Assembly (NCBI GenBank): GCA_040223615.1
Contig: JAVKFY010000027.1
Span: forward strand, 1 to 64,000
Direction of reading: 5' to 3'
From: JAVKFY01 sp040223615
GTDB lineage: Bacteria > Pseudomonadota > Alphaproteobacteria > GCA-2731375
Length of the DNA stretch: 64,000 nucleotides
Part shown: positions 51,492 through 59,890 of the stretch, one piece after another
Layout of the letters: each line of letters begins with the position of its first letter
Position numbering within the stretch: the stretch's first letter is position 1
Position numbers and translations under genes: made by a program
Notes under the pieces: generated by a model
What the model saw: only the letters and a program-made list of their open reading frames with translations
Databases searched by the model: none
Told to the model about the DNA's origin: nothing

Positions 51492-52859
51492 CTAGATCTT
51501 GTCGACCGCCGCCTTGAAGTTCTGCAAGGCCGAGCGATACGCCGCCGGCCGGTACGATTCGTCGTTCTCCACCGCCTTGAAGGCGGCATCGAGCGAGGCG
51601 TTCAGCTCGTTGAACTGGGCCTCGCCGAGTCCGCCGATCTTGCGCCAGGTGGCGAGCAGCGAGCCCACCGCCATGGTCGCCTGCTCGGCGGCGGCGTAGT
51701 CGACATACTCGCCGGACAGACCGTTCTGCACCACGCCGTCCAACAGCTTCTTGACGTCGTCGCCGGAGAAGCTGCGGCCGGCGAAAGTGCCCGCCAGCGC
51801 ATCGGCGGTCGCCTTCACCGCCTTGGCGGCGCTGACCGTCGCCTCAGGCCCGGTGACCGACGCCTGGTGCAGGGCCAGGGTCTGCTCACGCAGCTTCTTG
51901 CCCTGATCCGGCGCCACCGCGTCGGCGATGATGCGCAGCATCAGCAGGTTGGAGTCGTTGATCCGCGGAATGCCCGGCTGCAGCCCGGTCGAAGCACGCG
52001 GCTCCCACCGCAGGTTGCTCATCGGGTGGTGACAGGCGTGGCAGTCGAACAGCACCAGCTCCGGGAAAATACCGTCGCGGCCCATCTTCGGATCGGCCAT
52101 CGCCTCCATCAGCTCGGAGACCTGGATCGCCTGACCGATGGCCCAGGTCTGCACGCCGCTGGCGACCTGCTTGCGCTTGACGTAGTCCTCGTCGACTTCG
52201 TAGTGCGCCGGCTGGATCGCGGTGAAGGTGTCGAGCTCGAAGCTGACCCGCGGATGGCCGGCGCCCATGATCCGGTGCGTCAGCCACTTGCGCTGCTCGC
52301 CGAAGTGGCAGGACAGGCAGAGCTTGGCCCGCGCCACCGGATCCTCGGTCGGATAGAGGCCGTTCTCGACGTTCTGAGCATGGTCGGCCAGGCCCGAGAC
52401 GTGGATACCGAGCCAGCGCACGGCACCGCCGTGGCAGGCTTCGCAGCCGACGCCGTCGGAAATCTGGAACTGCGTGCCCCGCTGCGCCGTCGGATTGTCG
52501 GCATGACAATCCAGGCACATCTTGGCGGTATGCGCCGCCTCCAGGCCCAGATTGCGCGCGATGCGCTTTGACCTGTCGTTCAACAGCACCTTGTAGGCAT
52601 TGGCGTGCTTATCCTGCCGCTGCCAGGTGATGTACTCGGTCTGCAGCACGGTGGCCTTCGCCGCCGGCTGTACCGCGCCGTGACAGGTACTGCCGGCGCA
52701 GGACGCGACACCAACGTGTGCGTCCTCCGCGAAATTCGGCAGTTCCTGCGCCTGCGCGGCGGAAATCGTCAGGGCGCCGGCCACCATCGCACCAACCAAG
52801 GTGCAGATAGCGACTGCGACGCCACGAGCTCTGCGGCCCGCTAGCCCGCTCCAGAGCAT
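51492..52859 (-). CDS. Multihaem cytochrome c (c554-like), 455 aa
   Basis: A signal peptide with twin basic N-terminus is cleaved near AQA-QE (residue 38), so the protein is periplasmic. Haem-attachment sites: CAGSTCH at 54-60 (a CX4CH motif), CLDCH at 115-119, CEACH at 139-143, CLSCH at 181-185 and CHACH at 273-277, five in all. This set and order resemble the cytochrome c554/tetrahaem group that carries electrons in nitrogen or sulfur metabolism, but no linked oxidoreductase is seen. The C-terminal third has no haem site. The TPR gene next door may help assembly. Confidence 0.85.
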   Translation of the reverse strand: MLWSGLAGRRARGVAVAICTLVGAMVAGALTISAAQAQELPNFAEDAHVGVASCAGSTCHGAVQPAAKATVLQTEYITWQRQDKHANAYKVLLNDRSKRIARNLGLEAAHTAKMCLDCHADNPTAQRGTQFQISDGVGCEACHGGAVRWLGIHVSGLADHAQNVENGLYPTEDPVARAKLCLSCHFGEQRKWLTHRIMGAGHPRVSFELDTFTAIQPAHYEVDEDYVKRKQVASGVQTWAIGQAIQVSELMEAMADPKMGRDGIFPELVLFDCHACHHPMSNLRWEPRASTGLQPGIPRINDSNLLMLRIIADAVAPDQGKKLREQTLALHQASVTGPEATVSAAKAVKATADALAGTFAGRSFSGDDVKKLLDGVVQNGLSGEYVDYAAAEQATMAVGSLLATWRKIGGLGEAQFNELNASLDAAFKAVENDESYRPAAYRSALQNFKAAVDKI

Positions 52860-52957
52860 CGACTTGTCCCTCCCCGTTGCCGTGACCTGTCGGATGTCTG
52901 GGTCGAATTATGGGCGGCAGTGCCGGGTGTGGCAAACGCTTTGGCGGAAAAGTCGTG

Positions 52958-53380
52958 TTATTGCGCTGGTTTGTCGTCCGCCGGTTGCTCATGAGCCCGG
53001 CTTTCGCGGGCCTTTTCCTCAAGCTGCAACAGGGCGCCGCGCACTTCCGGATCACTTGGCAACAATTGCGCGGCACGGCTGTAGGCGGTAACCGCGTCGC
53101 CGAAACGGCCGAGCGACATCATCGAGCGGCCCAGCATCTTCCAGCCCTCGCCGTCGTCCGGATCGGCGACCAGGCGCTCGCGCAGCGCCTCCACGCGGGC
53201 CACAATCGTCGCCTGGTCGGGCCGTTGACCGGTCGTGGACGGTGCACCCGGTGACATCGGCGGCGCCCCGGGCGCCATCATCGCCGGCGCCTCGGGCCGG
53301 GTCAGCAGCGCCGCGAAGGCCAGCGAGCCGGTGACCGACACCACGGCCAGCAGTGCGATCAGGAAATGTATCGGGTTCAT
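52958..53380 (-). CDS. TPR-domain, CcmI/CycH-like protein, 140 aa
   Basis: One N-terminal membrane helix (HFLIALLAVVSVTGSLAFAALL) is followed by a short Pro-rich linker and two to three tetratricopeptide repeats (DDGEGWKMLGRSMMSLGRFGDAVTAYSRAAQLLP). The layout is like the soluble part of cytochrome-c biogenesis proteins CcmI or CcmH/NrfG, in agreement with the multihaem cytochrome gene 98 bases downstream, with which it is probably co-transcribed. The family link is only by architecture. Confidence 0.7.
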   Translation of the reverse strand: MNPIHFLIALLAVVSVTGSLAFAALLTRPEAPAMMAPGAPPMSPGAPSTTGQRPDQATIVARVEALRERLVADPDDGEGWKMLGRSMMSLGRFGDAVTAYSRAAQLLPSDPEVRGALLQLEEKARESRAHEQPADDKPAQ

Positions 53381-53462
53381 CTGCTATACGCTTGCCATCG
53401 GCCAGGATTCGCGGCGCGCACTATCGGAAACGCTGGATGGCGGGGCAAGGCTTGCGGACATC

Positions 53463-54224
53463 GTGACCACACCGGAGTGGCTGTACTGGACCGCCGGCGC
53501 GGTGCCGGCGCTGCTGCTGGCGCCGGCTTCGGGCAGCTTCGGCGGGCTGCTGGCGATGCGACTGCCGGCCGGGCGGCCGGTCGGCATGGTGCGTTCCGAG
53601 TGCCCGATCTGCGGCACCACGCTGGATGCCATCGACCTGACCCCGATTCTGACCTGGGTGGCCACGCGCGGCCGCTGCCGGCACTGCGCGGCGCCGATTC
53701 CGCCGGTCTATCCGCTGATCGAGGTCGCGGCGCTGGTACTGACGGCCTGGGCGATCTGGGTGCTGCCGCACCGGCTGGAGCTGCTGTGGGCGAGCTGCGT
53801 GCTGGGCTGGGTGCTGCTGGCGCTGAGCCTGGCCGACTGGGAGGCGAGAATCCTGCCCGACGGCCTGACCTGGCCGCTGGCGGCGGCCGGCTTCGGCTAT
53901 GCGGTCTACGACGGGCGCTGGCTCGATTCGGCGATCGGCGCGGTGGTCGGGGCCGGCGCCTTCTGGGCATTGCGCTGGGCCTACCTGCGATTTCGCGGCC
54001 AGGACGGGCTGGGCGGCGGCGATGTGAAGCTGGCGCTGGCGGCCGGCGCCTGGGTCGGCTGGGCCGCCCTGCCCTCGGTGGTGCTGGTGGCCGCGGTGGC
54101 GGCGCTCGTCGTGGCCGTGCCGGGCCGCCTGATGGGACGGCTGGCCAAGGCGGAGGAAATTCCCTTCGGGCCGTTCCTGGCCGCCGGTTTGTGGCTGGTT
54201 TGGCTCTACGGGCCAGTGCTTTAG
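53463..54224 (+). CDS. gspO: Prepilin peptidase GspO/PilD type, 253 aa
   Basis: Inner-membrane aspartate protease that cuts the leader of the pseudopilins and methylates their new N-terminus. A methylase-type zinc motif is present with two CxxC pairs (CPIC and CRHC). The catalytic Asp residues are in SLADWEARILPD and QDGLGGGDVKLAL (the GxGD motif). Seven to eight membrane helices. The GTG at 53463 was chosen because it opens directly before helix 1, and a longer frame overlaps the divergent TPR gene. It starts the type II secretion operon. Confidence 0.88.
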   Translation: MTTPEWLYWTAGAVPALLLAPASGSFGGLLAMRLPAGRPVGMVRSECPICGTTLDAIDLTPILTWVATRGRCRHCAAPIPPVYPLIEVAALVLTAWAIWVLPHRLELLWASCVLGWVLLALSLADWEARILPDGLTWPLAAAGFGYAVYDGRWLDSAIGAVVGAGAFWALRWAYLRFRGQDGLGGGDVKLALAAGAWVGWAALPSVVLVAAVAALVVAVPGRLMGRLAKAEEIPFGPFLAAGLWLVWLYGPVL

Positions 54225-54241
54225 CGTTATGATCTCGGCCA

Positions 54242-55870
54242 ATGGCTGATCTCGGCGACATCCTGATCGAACGCGGCCAGCTCGACCGGCGCGGGCTGGA
54301 GCGCGCGCGCGACCTGAGCCGCGCCAGCGGCCAGCGCCTCGACCAGGTGCTGAGCCGGATGGCGATGGTCGCCGACGACGAAATGGCCGGCGCGCTGGCC
54401 GCCGCGCTCGACCTGCCGCTGGCCGCGGATTTTCCCGACCGGCCACTGCTGGGCGAACGGGTGACGCCGCAATTCCTGCGCAACGCCCGGGTGCTGCCGC
54501 TGGCCGAGCGCGACGACGGCCTCGATCTGGCCATGGCCGACCCGCAGGACGACTACACGCGCGACGCCATGCGCCTGCTGGTCGGCAAGCCGGTGCGCCC
54601 GTTCGTCGCCGCGCCCGCGACCATCGCCGCGGCGATCGACCGGCTCTACGGCACCGCGGCCGGACCCAGCCTGTCGCCGGCCGCGACCCAGGTGGCCAGC
54701 GCCGACATCGAACGCCTGGCCGACCACGCCAGCGACGCGCCGGTGATCCGGCTGGTCGACCGGCTGATCGCGGAGGCCCTGGCCGAACGCGCCAGCGACA
54801 TCCACCTGGAGCCGGCCGCCGACGGCCTGCGCCTGCGGCTGCGCGTCGACGGCGTGCTGCGGCCGCGCGAGGCGCCGCCGGCCTCGCTGCACCCGGCCCT
54901 GGTCAGCCGCATCAAGGTCATGGCCGGCCTCGACATCGCCGAGCGCCGGCTGCCGCAAGACGGCCGCACCTCGGCCACCGTGCAGGGCCGCGACATCGAC
55001 GTGCGCGTCTCCACCCTGCCCACCGTGCACGGCGAGTCGGTGGTGCTGCGGCTGCTCGACCGGGAACAGGCGCCGCTCGACCTGCACGATCTCGGTTTCG
55101 CGGCGGATTTGCGCGATGGGCTGGACGGCGTGTTGCAGGCGAGCAGCGGCATCGTGCTGGTGACCGGGCCGACCGGGTCGGGCAAGACCACCACGCTCTA
55201 CGCCGCGCTGAACCGGATCGACACCGGCGCGGCCAACGTCGTCACCGTCGAGGACCCGGTGGAATACCGCCTGCCGGGCATCAACCAGATCCAGGTGCGC
55301 CCGCGCATCGGACTGGACTTCGCCACCGTCCTGCGCTCGGTGCTGCGGCACGACCCGGACGTGGTGCTGATCGGCGAGATCCGCGACGGCGAGACCGCGC
55401 GCATCGCCGTGCAGGCGGCGCTGACCGGCCACCTCGTGCTCTCCACCCTGCACACCAACGACGCCGCCAGCGCGGTCACCCGCCTGACCGACATGGGTGT
55501 GGAGCCCTACCTGATCACGTCCACGCTGCGAGCCGTCCTGGCGCAACGGCTGGTGCGGCGCCTGTGCGCGAGCTGCGCGAGGCAGGTTCCGGCCGGCGAA
55601 CTGGGCCAGCCGGGCGACGGCACGCTGGGCGTCGCGGCGGGCTGCGCGGCGTGCGGCGACGGCTATCGCGGTCGTGCCGCCATCGGCGAACTGCTGACCG
55701 TGGACGACGAACTGCGCCGGCTGGTGCTGACCGGGGCCGACAGCGCCGAACTGCGCCGCCACGCGCTGGGCGCCGGCATGCGCTCGCTGCGCGACGACGG
55801 CATGCGCAAGGCATCCGCCGGCGAGACCAGCCTGGAGGAGGTCTTGCGCGTGACCCAGGCGGGCAGCTGA
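54242..55870 (+). CDS. gspE: Type II secretion ATPase GspE, 542 aa
   Basis: GspE drives assembly of the pseudopilus from the cytoplasmic side. An N-terminal N1/N2 region (binding to GspL) is followed by the Walker A motif TGPTGSGKTTTLYAA near residue 305, Asp box and Walker B (VVLIGEIRDGETA), and a zinc-binding loop with two CxxC pairs (CASC and CAAC). Length is normal. The ATG at 54242 begins 17 bases after gspO. Hexameric ATPase by family knowledge. Confidence 0.95.
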   Translation: MADLGDILIERGQLDRRGLERARDLSRASGQRLDQVLSRMAMVADDEMAGALAAALDLPLAADFPDRPLLGERVTPQFLRNARVLPLAERDDGLDLAMADPQDDYTRDAMRLLVGKPVRPFVAAPATIAAAIDRLYGTAAGPSLSPAATQVASADIERLADHASDAPVIRLVDRLIAEALAERASDIHLEPAADGLRLRLRVDGVLRPREAPPASLHPALVSRIKVMAGLDIAERRLPQDGRTSATVQGRDIDVRVSTLPTVHGESVVLRLLDREQAPLDLHDLGFAADLRDGLDGVLQASSGIVLVTGPTGSGKTTTLYAALNRIDTGAANVVTVEDPVEYRLPGINQIQVRPRIGLDFATVLRSVLRHDPDVVLIGEIRDGETARIAVQAALTGHLVLSTLHTNDAASAVTRLTDMGVEPYLITSTLRAVLAQRLVRRLCASCARQVPAGELGQPGDGTLGVAAGCAACGDGYRGRAAIGELLTVDDELRRLVLTGADSAELRRHALGAGMRSLRDDGMRKASAGETSLEEVLRVTQAGS

Positions 55871-55872
55871 GC

Positions 55873-57096
55873 ATGCCGGTGTTCGAATACCGCGCGGTGG
55901 CGCCGGACGGCGAGGTCACCGACGGCGAGATGGAGGCCAGCGACCGCGCCGAGGTGATCCAGCGCCTGCAGGCCAGCGACTACCTGCCGATCCGGGCCGA
56001 CCCAAAGGGCGCCGCGCCGGCGCGCGCGAGCGGCCTGTGGGCGATGCTGACGCAGCCCATCGGGCAACGCCACGGGCTGGGCGGCCGGCCGCTGGCCCGG
56101 TTCGCGCGCCAGCTCGCCGGACTGCTGGACGCCGGCCTCACCGTCGAACAGGCGTTGACCGTGCTGCGCGGCGCGGAGGACGCCCGGCTGGCCGCGACCG
56201 CCGAACGTCTGCTCGGCCAGGTGCGCGGCGGGCAGGCGTTGTCGCAGGCCGCCGAACGCGCCGGATTCCCTGCCCTGTTCGTGGCGTTGCTGCGCGCCGG
56301 TGAGACCGGCGGCGACCTGGCTGGCGCAACGGACCGTATCGCGCGCTACCTCGAACGTGCCCGCGCCGCCGTCGAGCAGGTGCAGTCGGCGCTGATCTAT
56401 CCGGTCATCCTGGTCGTGGTGGCGGCGCTGTCGGTCGCGGTGCTGATGGTCGCGGTGATCCCCGAGTTCGAGCAGATGTTCCGCCAGGCCGGCCAGGCAC
56501 TGCCGTGGCCGACCGCGGTGCTGGTCGCCATCGCCGATGCAGTCGACGCCGCCGGCTGGCTGCTGCCGATCGTGCTGCTGGGCGGCTGGCTGGCCTTGCG
56601 CATGGCGCTGACCAAGCCGGGCCCGCGCCGGTCGTTGCACGCGGCATGGCTGCGGTTGCCGGTGATCGGGCGCCTGGCGCGTTGGATCGCGGCCGAACGA
56701 TTCGCGCGGGCGCTGGGCGCTCTGTTGGGCGGCGGGGTGCCGCTGCCGCGCGCGGTCGAGCTGGGAGCCGAGGCCGCCGGAAACCAGGCCGTCGCCGATC
56801 ACCTGGACAACGCCGCCCGCGCCCTGCGCCAGGGCGAGACGCTGGCCGACGCGGCCGGTGGCGATCTGCTGCCGCGTTCCATGGTCGACCTGCTGCGTGT
56901 CGGCGAGGCCACCGGCCGGCTCGGCCCGCTGGCGGAACAGGCCGCCGACATGCAGGCAGCCGAGATAGATGCCGCGGTGCGCCGGCTGATCGCCGTGCTG
57001 GTGCCGGCGCTGACGCTGGCGCTGGGTGCACTGGTCGGCGGCATCATCCTGTCGGTCCTGGCCGCCGTCCTCGGCCTGAACGAGCTGGTGCTGTGA
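55873..57096 (+). CDS. gspF: Type II secretion inner-membrane platform protein GspF, 407 aa
   Basis: Two GspF domains, each with a helical cytoplasmic bundle (FARQLAGLLDAGLTVEQALTV in the first, RFARALGALLGGGVPLPRAV in the second), and three membrane helices: one after the first domain (VILVVVAALSVAVLMVAVIP), one in WLLPIVLLGGWLALRMAL and one near the C-terminus. GspF is the core of the inner-membrane platform that couples GspE to the pilin. The N-terminus MPVFEYRAVAPDGEVTDG is the usual start. The stop overlaps the gspG start by 4 nt. Confidence 0.95.
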   Translation: MPVFEYRAVAPDGEVTDGEMEASDRAEVIQRLQASDYLPIRADPKGAAPARASGLWAMLTQPIGQRHGLGGRPLARFARQLAGLLDAGLTVEQALTVLRGAEDARLAATAERLLGQVRGGQALSQAAERAGFPALFVALLRAGETGGDLAGATDRIARYLERARAAVEQVQSALIYPVILVVVAALSVAVLMVAVIPEFEQMFRQAGQALPWPTAVLVAIADAVDAAGWLLPIVLLGGWLALRMALTKPGPRRSLHAAWLRLPVIGRLARWIAAERFARALGALLGGGVPLPRAVELGAEAAGNQAVADHLDNAARALRQGETLADAAGGDLLPRSMVDLLRVGEATGRLGPLAEQAADMQAAEIDAAVRRLIAVLVPALTLALGALVGGIILSVLAAVLGLNELVL

Positions 57097-57518
57097 GAGA
57101 AGACAACAGAGACGAGCAGGGGTTTACGCTGCTGGAGATGCTGGTGGTGCTGGCCCTGCTGGCGCTGGTCGCCGGCTTCGCGGCGCCGCGCGTCATCGGG
57201 CTGTTCGCCAAGGCCAAGGGCGACGTGGCGCTGGTCCAGGTGGAGATGCTGGCCGGCGCGCTGGACCACTACCGGCTCGACGTCGGCACCTACCCCAGCG
57301 ACGAACAGGGGCTTGCGGCGCTGGTCGCCAAGCCAGGCGACGCGCCGCGCTGGAACGGCCCCTACCTGCAGGGCAGCGAGGTGCCGATGGACCCCTGGGG
57401 CCGGCCATATCGCTACCGCGTGGTGGACGAGCCCGGCCGCGGCTTCGAGATCGTCTCGCTCGGCGCCGACGGCGCGGAAGGCGGCGATGGCGACGACGCC
57501 GACATACGTAGCAAGTAA
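57093..57518 (+). CDS. gspG: Major pseudopilin GspG, 141 aa
   Basis: The GTG at 57093 overlaps the gspF stop. A short basic/acidic leader is followed by the cleavage and methylation motif GFTLLEMLVVL (Glu at position 5 of the mature protein), then a hydrophobic helix. The globular domain has the typical GspG calcium-binding region near the C-terminus (GEP-like DPWGRPYRYRV, then SLGADGAEGGDGDDADI). It polymerises into the main shaft of the pseudopilus. A repeat element separates it from gspH. Confidence 0.94.
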   Translation: MREDNRDEQGFTLLEMLVVLALLALVAGFAAPRVIGLFAKAKGDVALVQVEMLAGALDHYRLDVGTYPSDEQGLAALVAKPGDAPRWNGPYLQGSEVPMDPWGRPYRYRVVDEPGRGFEIVSLGADGAEGGDGDDADIRSK

Positions 57519-57527
57519 GTGTCTCCC

Positions 57528-57622
57528 GTCATGCCAGCGAAGGCTGGCATCCAGGGGCCATGGGGCGACGTCCTCGCCCGGCGGGACCGCTGCCTGGATT
57601 CCTGCCTTCGCCGGCATGACGG
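57528..57622. repeat. Dispersed palindromic repeat inside the gsp operon
   Basis: GTCATGCCAGCGAAGGCTGG (about 57,530) and an inverted relative CCTGCCTTCGCCGGCATGAC (about 57,601-57,620) bracket about 50 bases. The first unit differs by only one base from the copy at about 35,332. The end of the second unit contains the ATG used by gspH. Confidence 0.75.
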
Positions 57623-58068
57623 TTTTGGGTTGGTCGCGTCCTGTTGGGCGCTCCCAGGCCGGCTTCACCCTGCTCGAACTGCTCGTCGTCCTGGCGATGC
57701 TGGCGCTGGTCTACGCGGTGGCGATCCCGACGCGGCCGGCGGCGTGGCGCGGCGGCGACGTGGCCGGGGCGGCCCGGACCCTGGCGCAGGACCTGCGCGC
57801 CGCCCGCGCCACCGCCATCGCCCAGCGCCGCGAAGTCGCGGTCGCGGTCGATCCGGTGGCGCTGACATACCGTGTCGACCGCATTGAAACCGCGCTGCCG
57901 GCGCGCGACGTGGAAACGCTGACGGTGTCGCTGGCACCGGGCGAACGGACAGTGAGGTTTTTGCCCGACGGCAGCGCGTCGGGCGCCAGCCTCACCCTGC
58001 GCCACGGCGACGCCGCGACCACCGTCAACGTCGACTGGCTCACCGGCCGGGTCGAGGTCGCGCGATGA
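57616..58068 (+). CDS. gspH: Minor pseudopilin GspH, 150 aa
   Basis: The prepilin motif GFTLLELLVVL is preceded by an 18-residue leader (MTVLGWSRPVGRSQA), which is long for a pseudopilin. The ATG at 57616 lies in the flanking repeat element. No other in-frame start exists nearer the cleavage site, and there is no clear ribosome-binding site. After the hydrophobic helix come the strands of the GspH globular domain, ending VDWLTGRVEVAR. GspH joins the pseudopilus in small amounts. It overlaps gspI by 4 nt. Confidence 0.87.
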   Translation: MTVLGWSRPVGRSQAGFTLLELLVVLAMLALVYAVAIPTRPAAWRGGDVAGAARTLAQDLRAARATAIAQRREVAVAVDPVALTYRVDRIETALPARDVETLTVSLAPGERTVRFLPDGSASGASLTLRHGDAATTVNVDWLTGRVEVAR

Positions 58069-58427
58069 AAGGTGACGCGACAAACCGGGGCTTCACCTTG
58101 CTGGAGGTGCTGGTCGCCTTCGCCATCGCCGCGCTTGGTCTGGGCGTGGCGTTGCAGGCGATGGGCGGCGGGCTGGCCGCCGGGGAGGCCGCCGCGAACC
58201 GGGGCGATGCCCTGCTGCTGGCGCAATCGCGACTGGCCGAGGCCACGGTCCTGCCGCCCGAGGCCCGTACCGGACGCGATGCCGGCCTGGACTGGCGCAG
58301 CGCTGCCGAACCGCTGGGCCCGGCCAGCGACGGCGGCCTGCGGCTCTACCGCTACGAGGCCGTGGTGACCGGCGCCGACGGCGTCGACGTCCGCCTGGTC
58401 ACCGTGCGGCTGAGGGCCGAGCCATGA
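58065..58427 (+). CDS. gspI: Minor pseudopilin GspI, 120 aa
   Basis: Prepilin motif GFTLLEVLVAF at about residue 9-19, followed by the hydrophobic helix AIAALGLGVALQAMG. The small globular domain matches GspI in size. GspI forms the tip complex with GspJ and GspK. Start and stop overlap its neighbours by 4 nt each. Confidence 0.92.
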   Translation: MKGDATNRGFTLLEVLVAFAIAALGLGVALQAMGGGLAAGEAAANRGDALLLAQSRLAEATVLPPEARTGRDAGLDWRSAAEPLGPASDGGLRLYRYEAVVTGADGVDVRLVTVRLRAEP

Positions 58428-58978
58428 GTCGCGGATTTACGTTGCTGGAACTGCTCGTCGGCTTGGCGCTGATGGCGTTGCTGGCCGGATTGCTGTTCGG
58501 GTCGCTGCGGCTCGGCGCCGGGACGCTGGCGCGGGTCGACGCCACCGCCGAGGCGCTGGAGGACCGGCGCGTCGTCGCCAGCTTCCTGCGCGGCCGGCTG
58601 GCGCAGGCCGAGCCGCTGAACGATGCGACCGACACCGGCCACAGCGTCGCCTTCACCGGCGCGCCGGACCGGCTGGAACTGGTCACCGAGATGCCGCCGG
58701 CGGCCGGCGGCGGGCGCCATCGCGTGGTGCTGGACAACGCGCCCGGCGGCTTGCGTCTGGCCTGGCGGCCGCTGCCGGGCGACGGCGCCGCGCACCAGCG
58801 CCTGCTCGACGTCGGCCCCGCGCGCTTCGCCTATTACGGCCGGCACGCGGGTGAAGCCGACCCGTCCTGGCACGACACCTGGACCGGCGAACTGGCGCTT
58901 CCCGAGTTGGTCCGCCTGACACTTTCCGGCATGGCGCCGCTGATCGTCGCCCTGCCCCGCGACCTGGCCAGCCGATGA
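58424..58978 (+). CDS. gspJ: Minor pseudopilin GspJ, 184 aa
   Basis: Starts MSRGFTLLELLVGLALMALL, a very short leader followed directly by the conserved cleavage motif. The globular domain of about 150 residues, with a strand-rich region DRLELVTEMPPAAGGG, fits GspJ. Part of the pseudopilus tip. Overlaps gspI and gspK by 4 nt. Confidence 0.92.
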   Translation: MSRGFTLLELLVGLALMALLAGLLFGSLRLGAGTLARVDATAEALEDRRVVASFLRGRLAQAEPLNDATDTGHSVAFTGAPDRLELVTEMPPAAGGGRHRVVLDNAPGGLRLAWRPLPGDGAAHQRLLDVGPARFAYYGRHAGEADPSWHDTWTGELALPELVRLTLSGMAPLIVALPRDLASR

Positions 58979-59877
58979 AACAAAGAGGATTCGCGCTCGT
59001 CCTCGTGCTGTGGGCACTGGTGGCACTGGCGGCAATCGCGGTGACGGCGGGCGCGACCGGACGCACCGAGGCGCGGCTGGCCGCCAACGCCACCGAAGCG
59101 GCCCGTGCCGAACAGCTCGCCGATGCCGGCATCCACTTCGCCCTGAACGATCTGCTGGCGAGCCCGCCGGCGGCAGACGAGGACGGCGTGTTGCGCCTCG
59201 ACTACGACCTCGATGGTCAGGCCATCGCGGTCGAGGTCCGCGACGAGACCGGCAAGGTCGACCTCAACCTGGCGCCCGAACCGCTGCTGATCGCGGCGCT
59301 GAACGCGGCGGGCATCGACGGGCTGGACGCGGAGCGAGCCGCCGCGGCGGTTCTGGACTGGCGCGACCTTGACGACGACCGCCGGCCGCTTGGCGCCGAG
59401 GCCTTCGCCTATCGCGCCGCCGGCCGCGAGGACGGCCCGGCCAACGCCGACTTCACCAGTCTGTCGGAGTTGCGCCGCGTGCTCAGCATCGATGCCGACA
59501 TGTTCAACCGGCTGGCGCCGTATGTGACCGCGCACGGCGGCGCCGCGACCCTGGACCCGGCGCGGGCCGACCTGGCGCTGCTGGAACAGGTCAAGGGTCT
59601 GGACGGGCTGACACTGGACCGCTGGCGTCAGGCGCGCGCGGCCGGCGAGGCGCCGCCGCCCCCGCCGCCGGCACTGGCGCGGCTGTTCGCGCCGAGCCAC
59701 AAGCTGGCGCACACCATCGCGGCCACGGTCGAGCTTGCCGGCGGCATCCGGTTCCGGCGCGAGGCGCTGGTCTGGCTGGCGCGGCAGGTCGACCGGCCGT
59801 ACCTGATCCTGGACTGGCGAGCGCCCACGATCGGGAGCAGTGGCCCACGCCGGTTGTCGGCCCGGGCGCCCGGGTGA
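58975..59877 (+). CDS. gspK: Minor pseudopilin GspK, 300 aa
   Basis: Leader MKQRGFALVLVLWALVALAAI has the helix typical of GspK, in which the Glu at mature position 5 is absent. The long globular region includes the inserted alpha domain with RDETGKVDLNLAPEPLLIAAL and RAAAAVLDWRDLDDDRRPLGAE, the family hallmark region. GspK caps the pseudopilus tip. Its last 15 residues (RLSARAPG) run through the spacer before gspL. Confidence 0.92.
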   Translation: MKQRGFALVLVLWALVALAAIAVTAGATGRTEARLAANATEAARAEQLADAGIHFALNDLLASPPAADEDGVLRLDYDLDGQAIAVEVRDETGKVDLNLAPEPLLIAALNAAGIDGLDAERAAAAVLDWRDLDDDRRPLGAEAFAYRAAGREDGPANADFTSLSELRRVLSIDADMFNRLAPYVTAHGGAATLDPARADLALLEQVKGLDGLTLDRWRQARAAGEAPPPPPPALARLFAPSHKLAHTIAATVELAGGIRFRREALVWLARQVDRPYLILDWRAPTIGSSGPRRLSARAPG

Positions 59878-59890
59878 TATCGGTCCCCGC

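Noticed and set aside
57313..57640. Frameshift between gspG and gspH
   Set aside because: A frame overlapping the end of gspG runs into gspH, but the GspG frame ends with a proper TAA and GspH has its own ATG at 57616, so the two are separate genes divided by a repeat.
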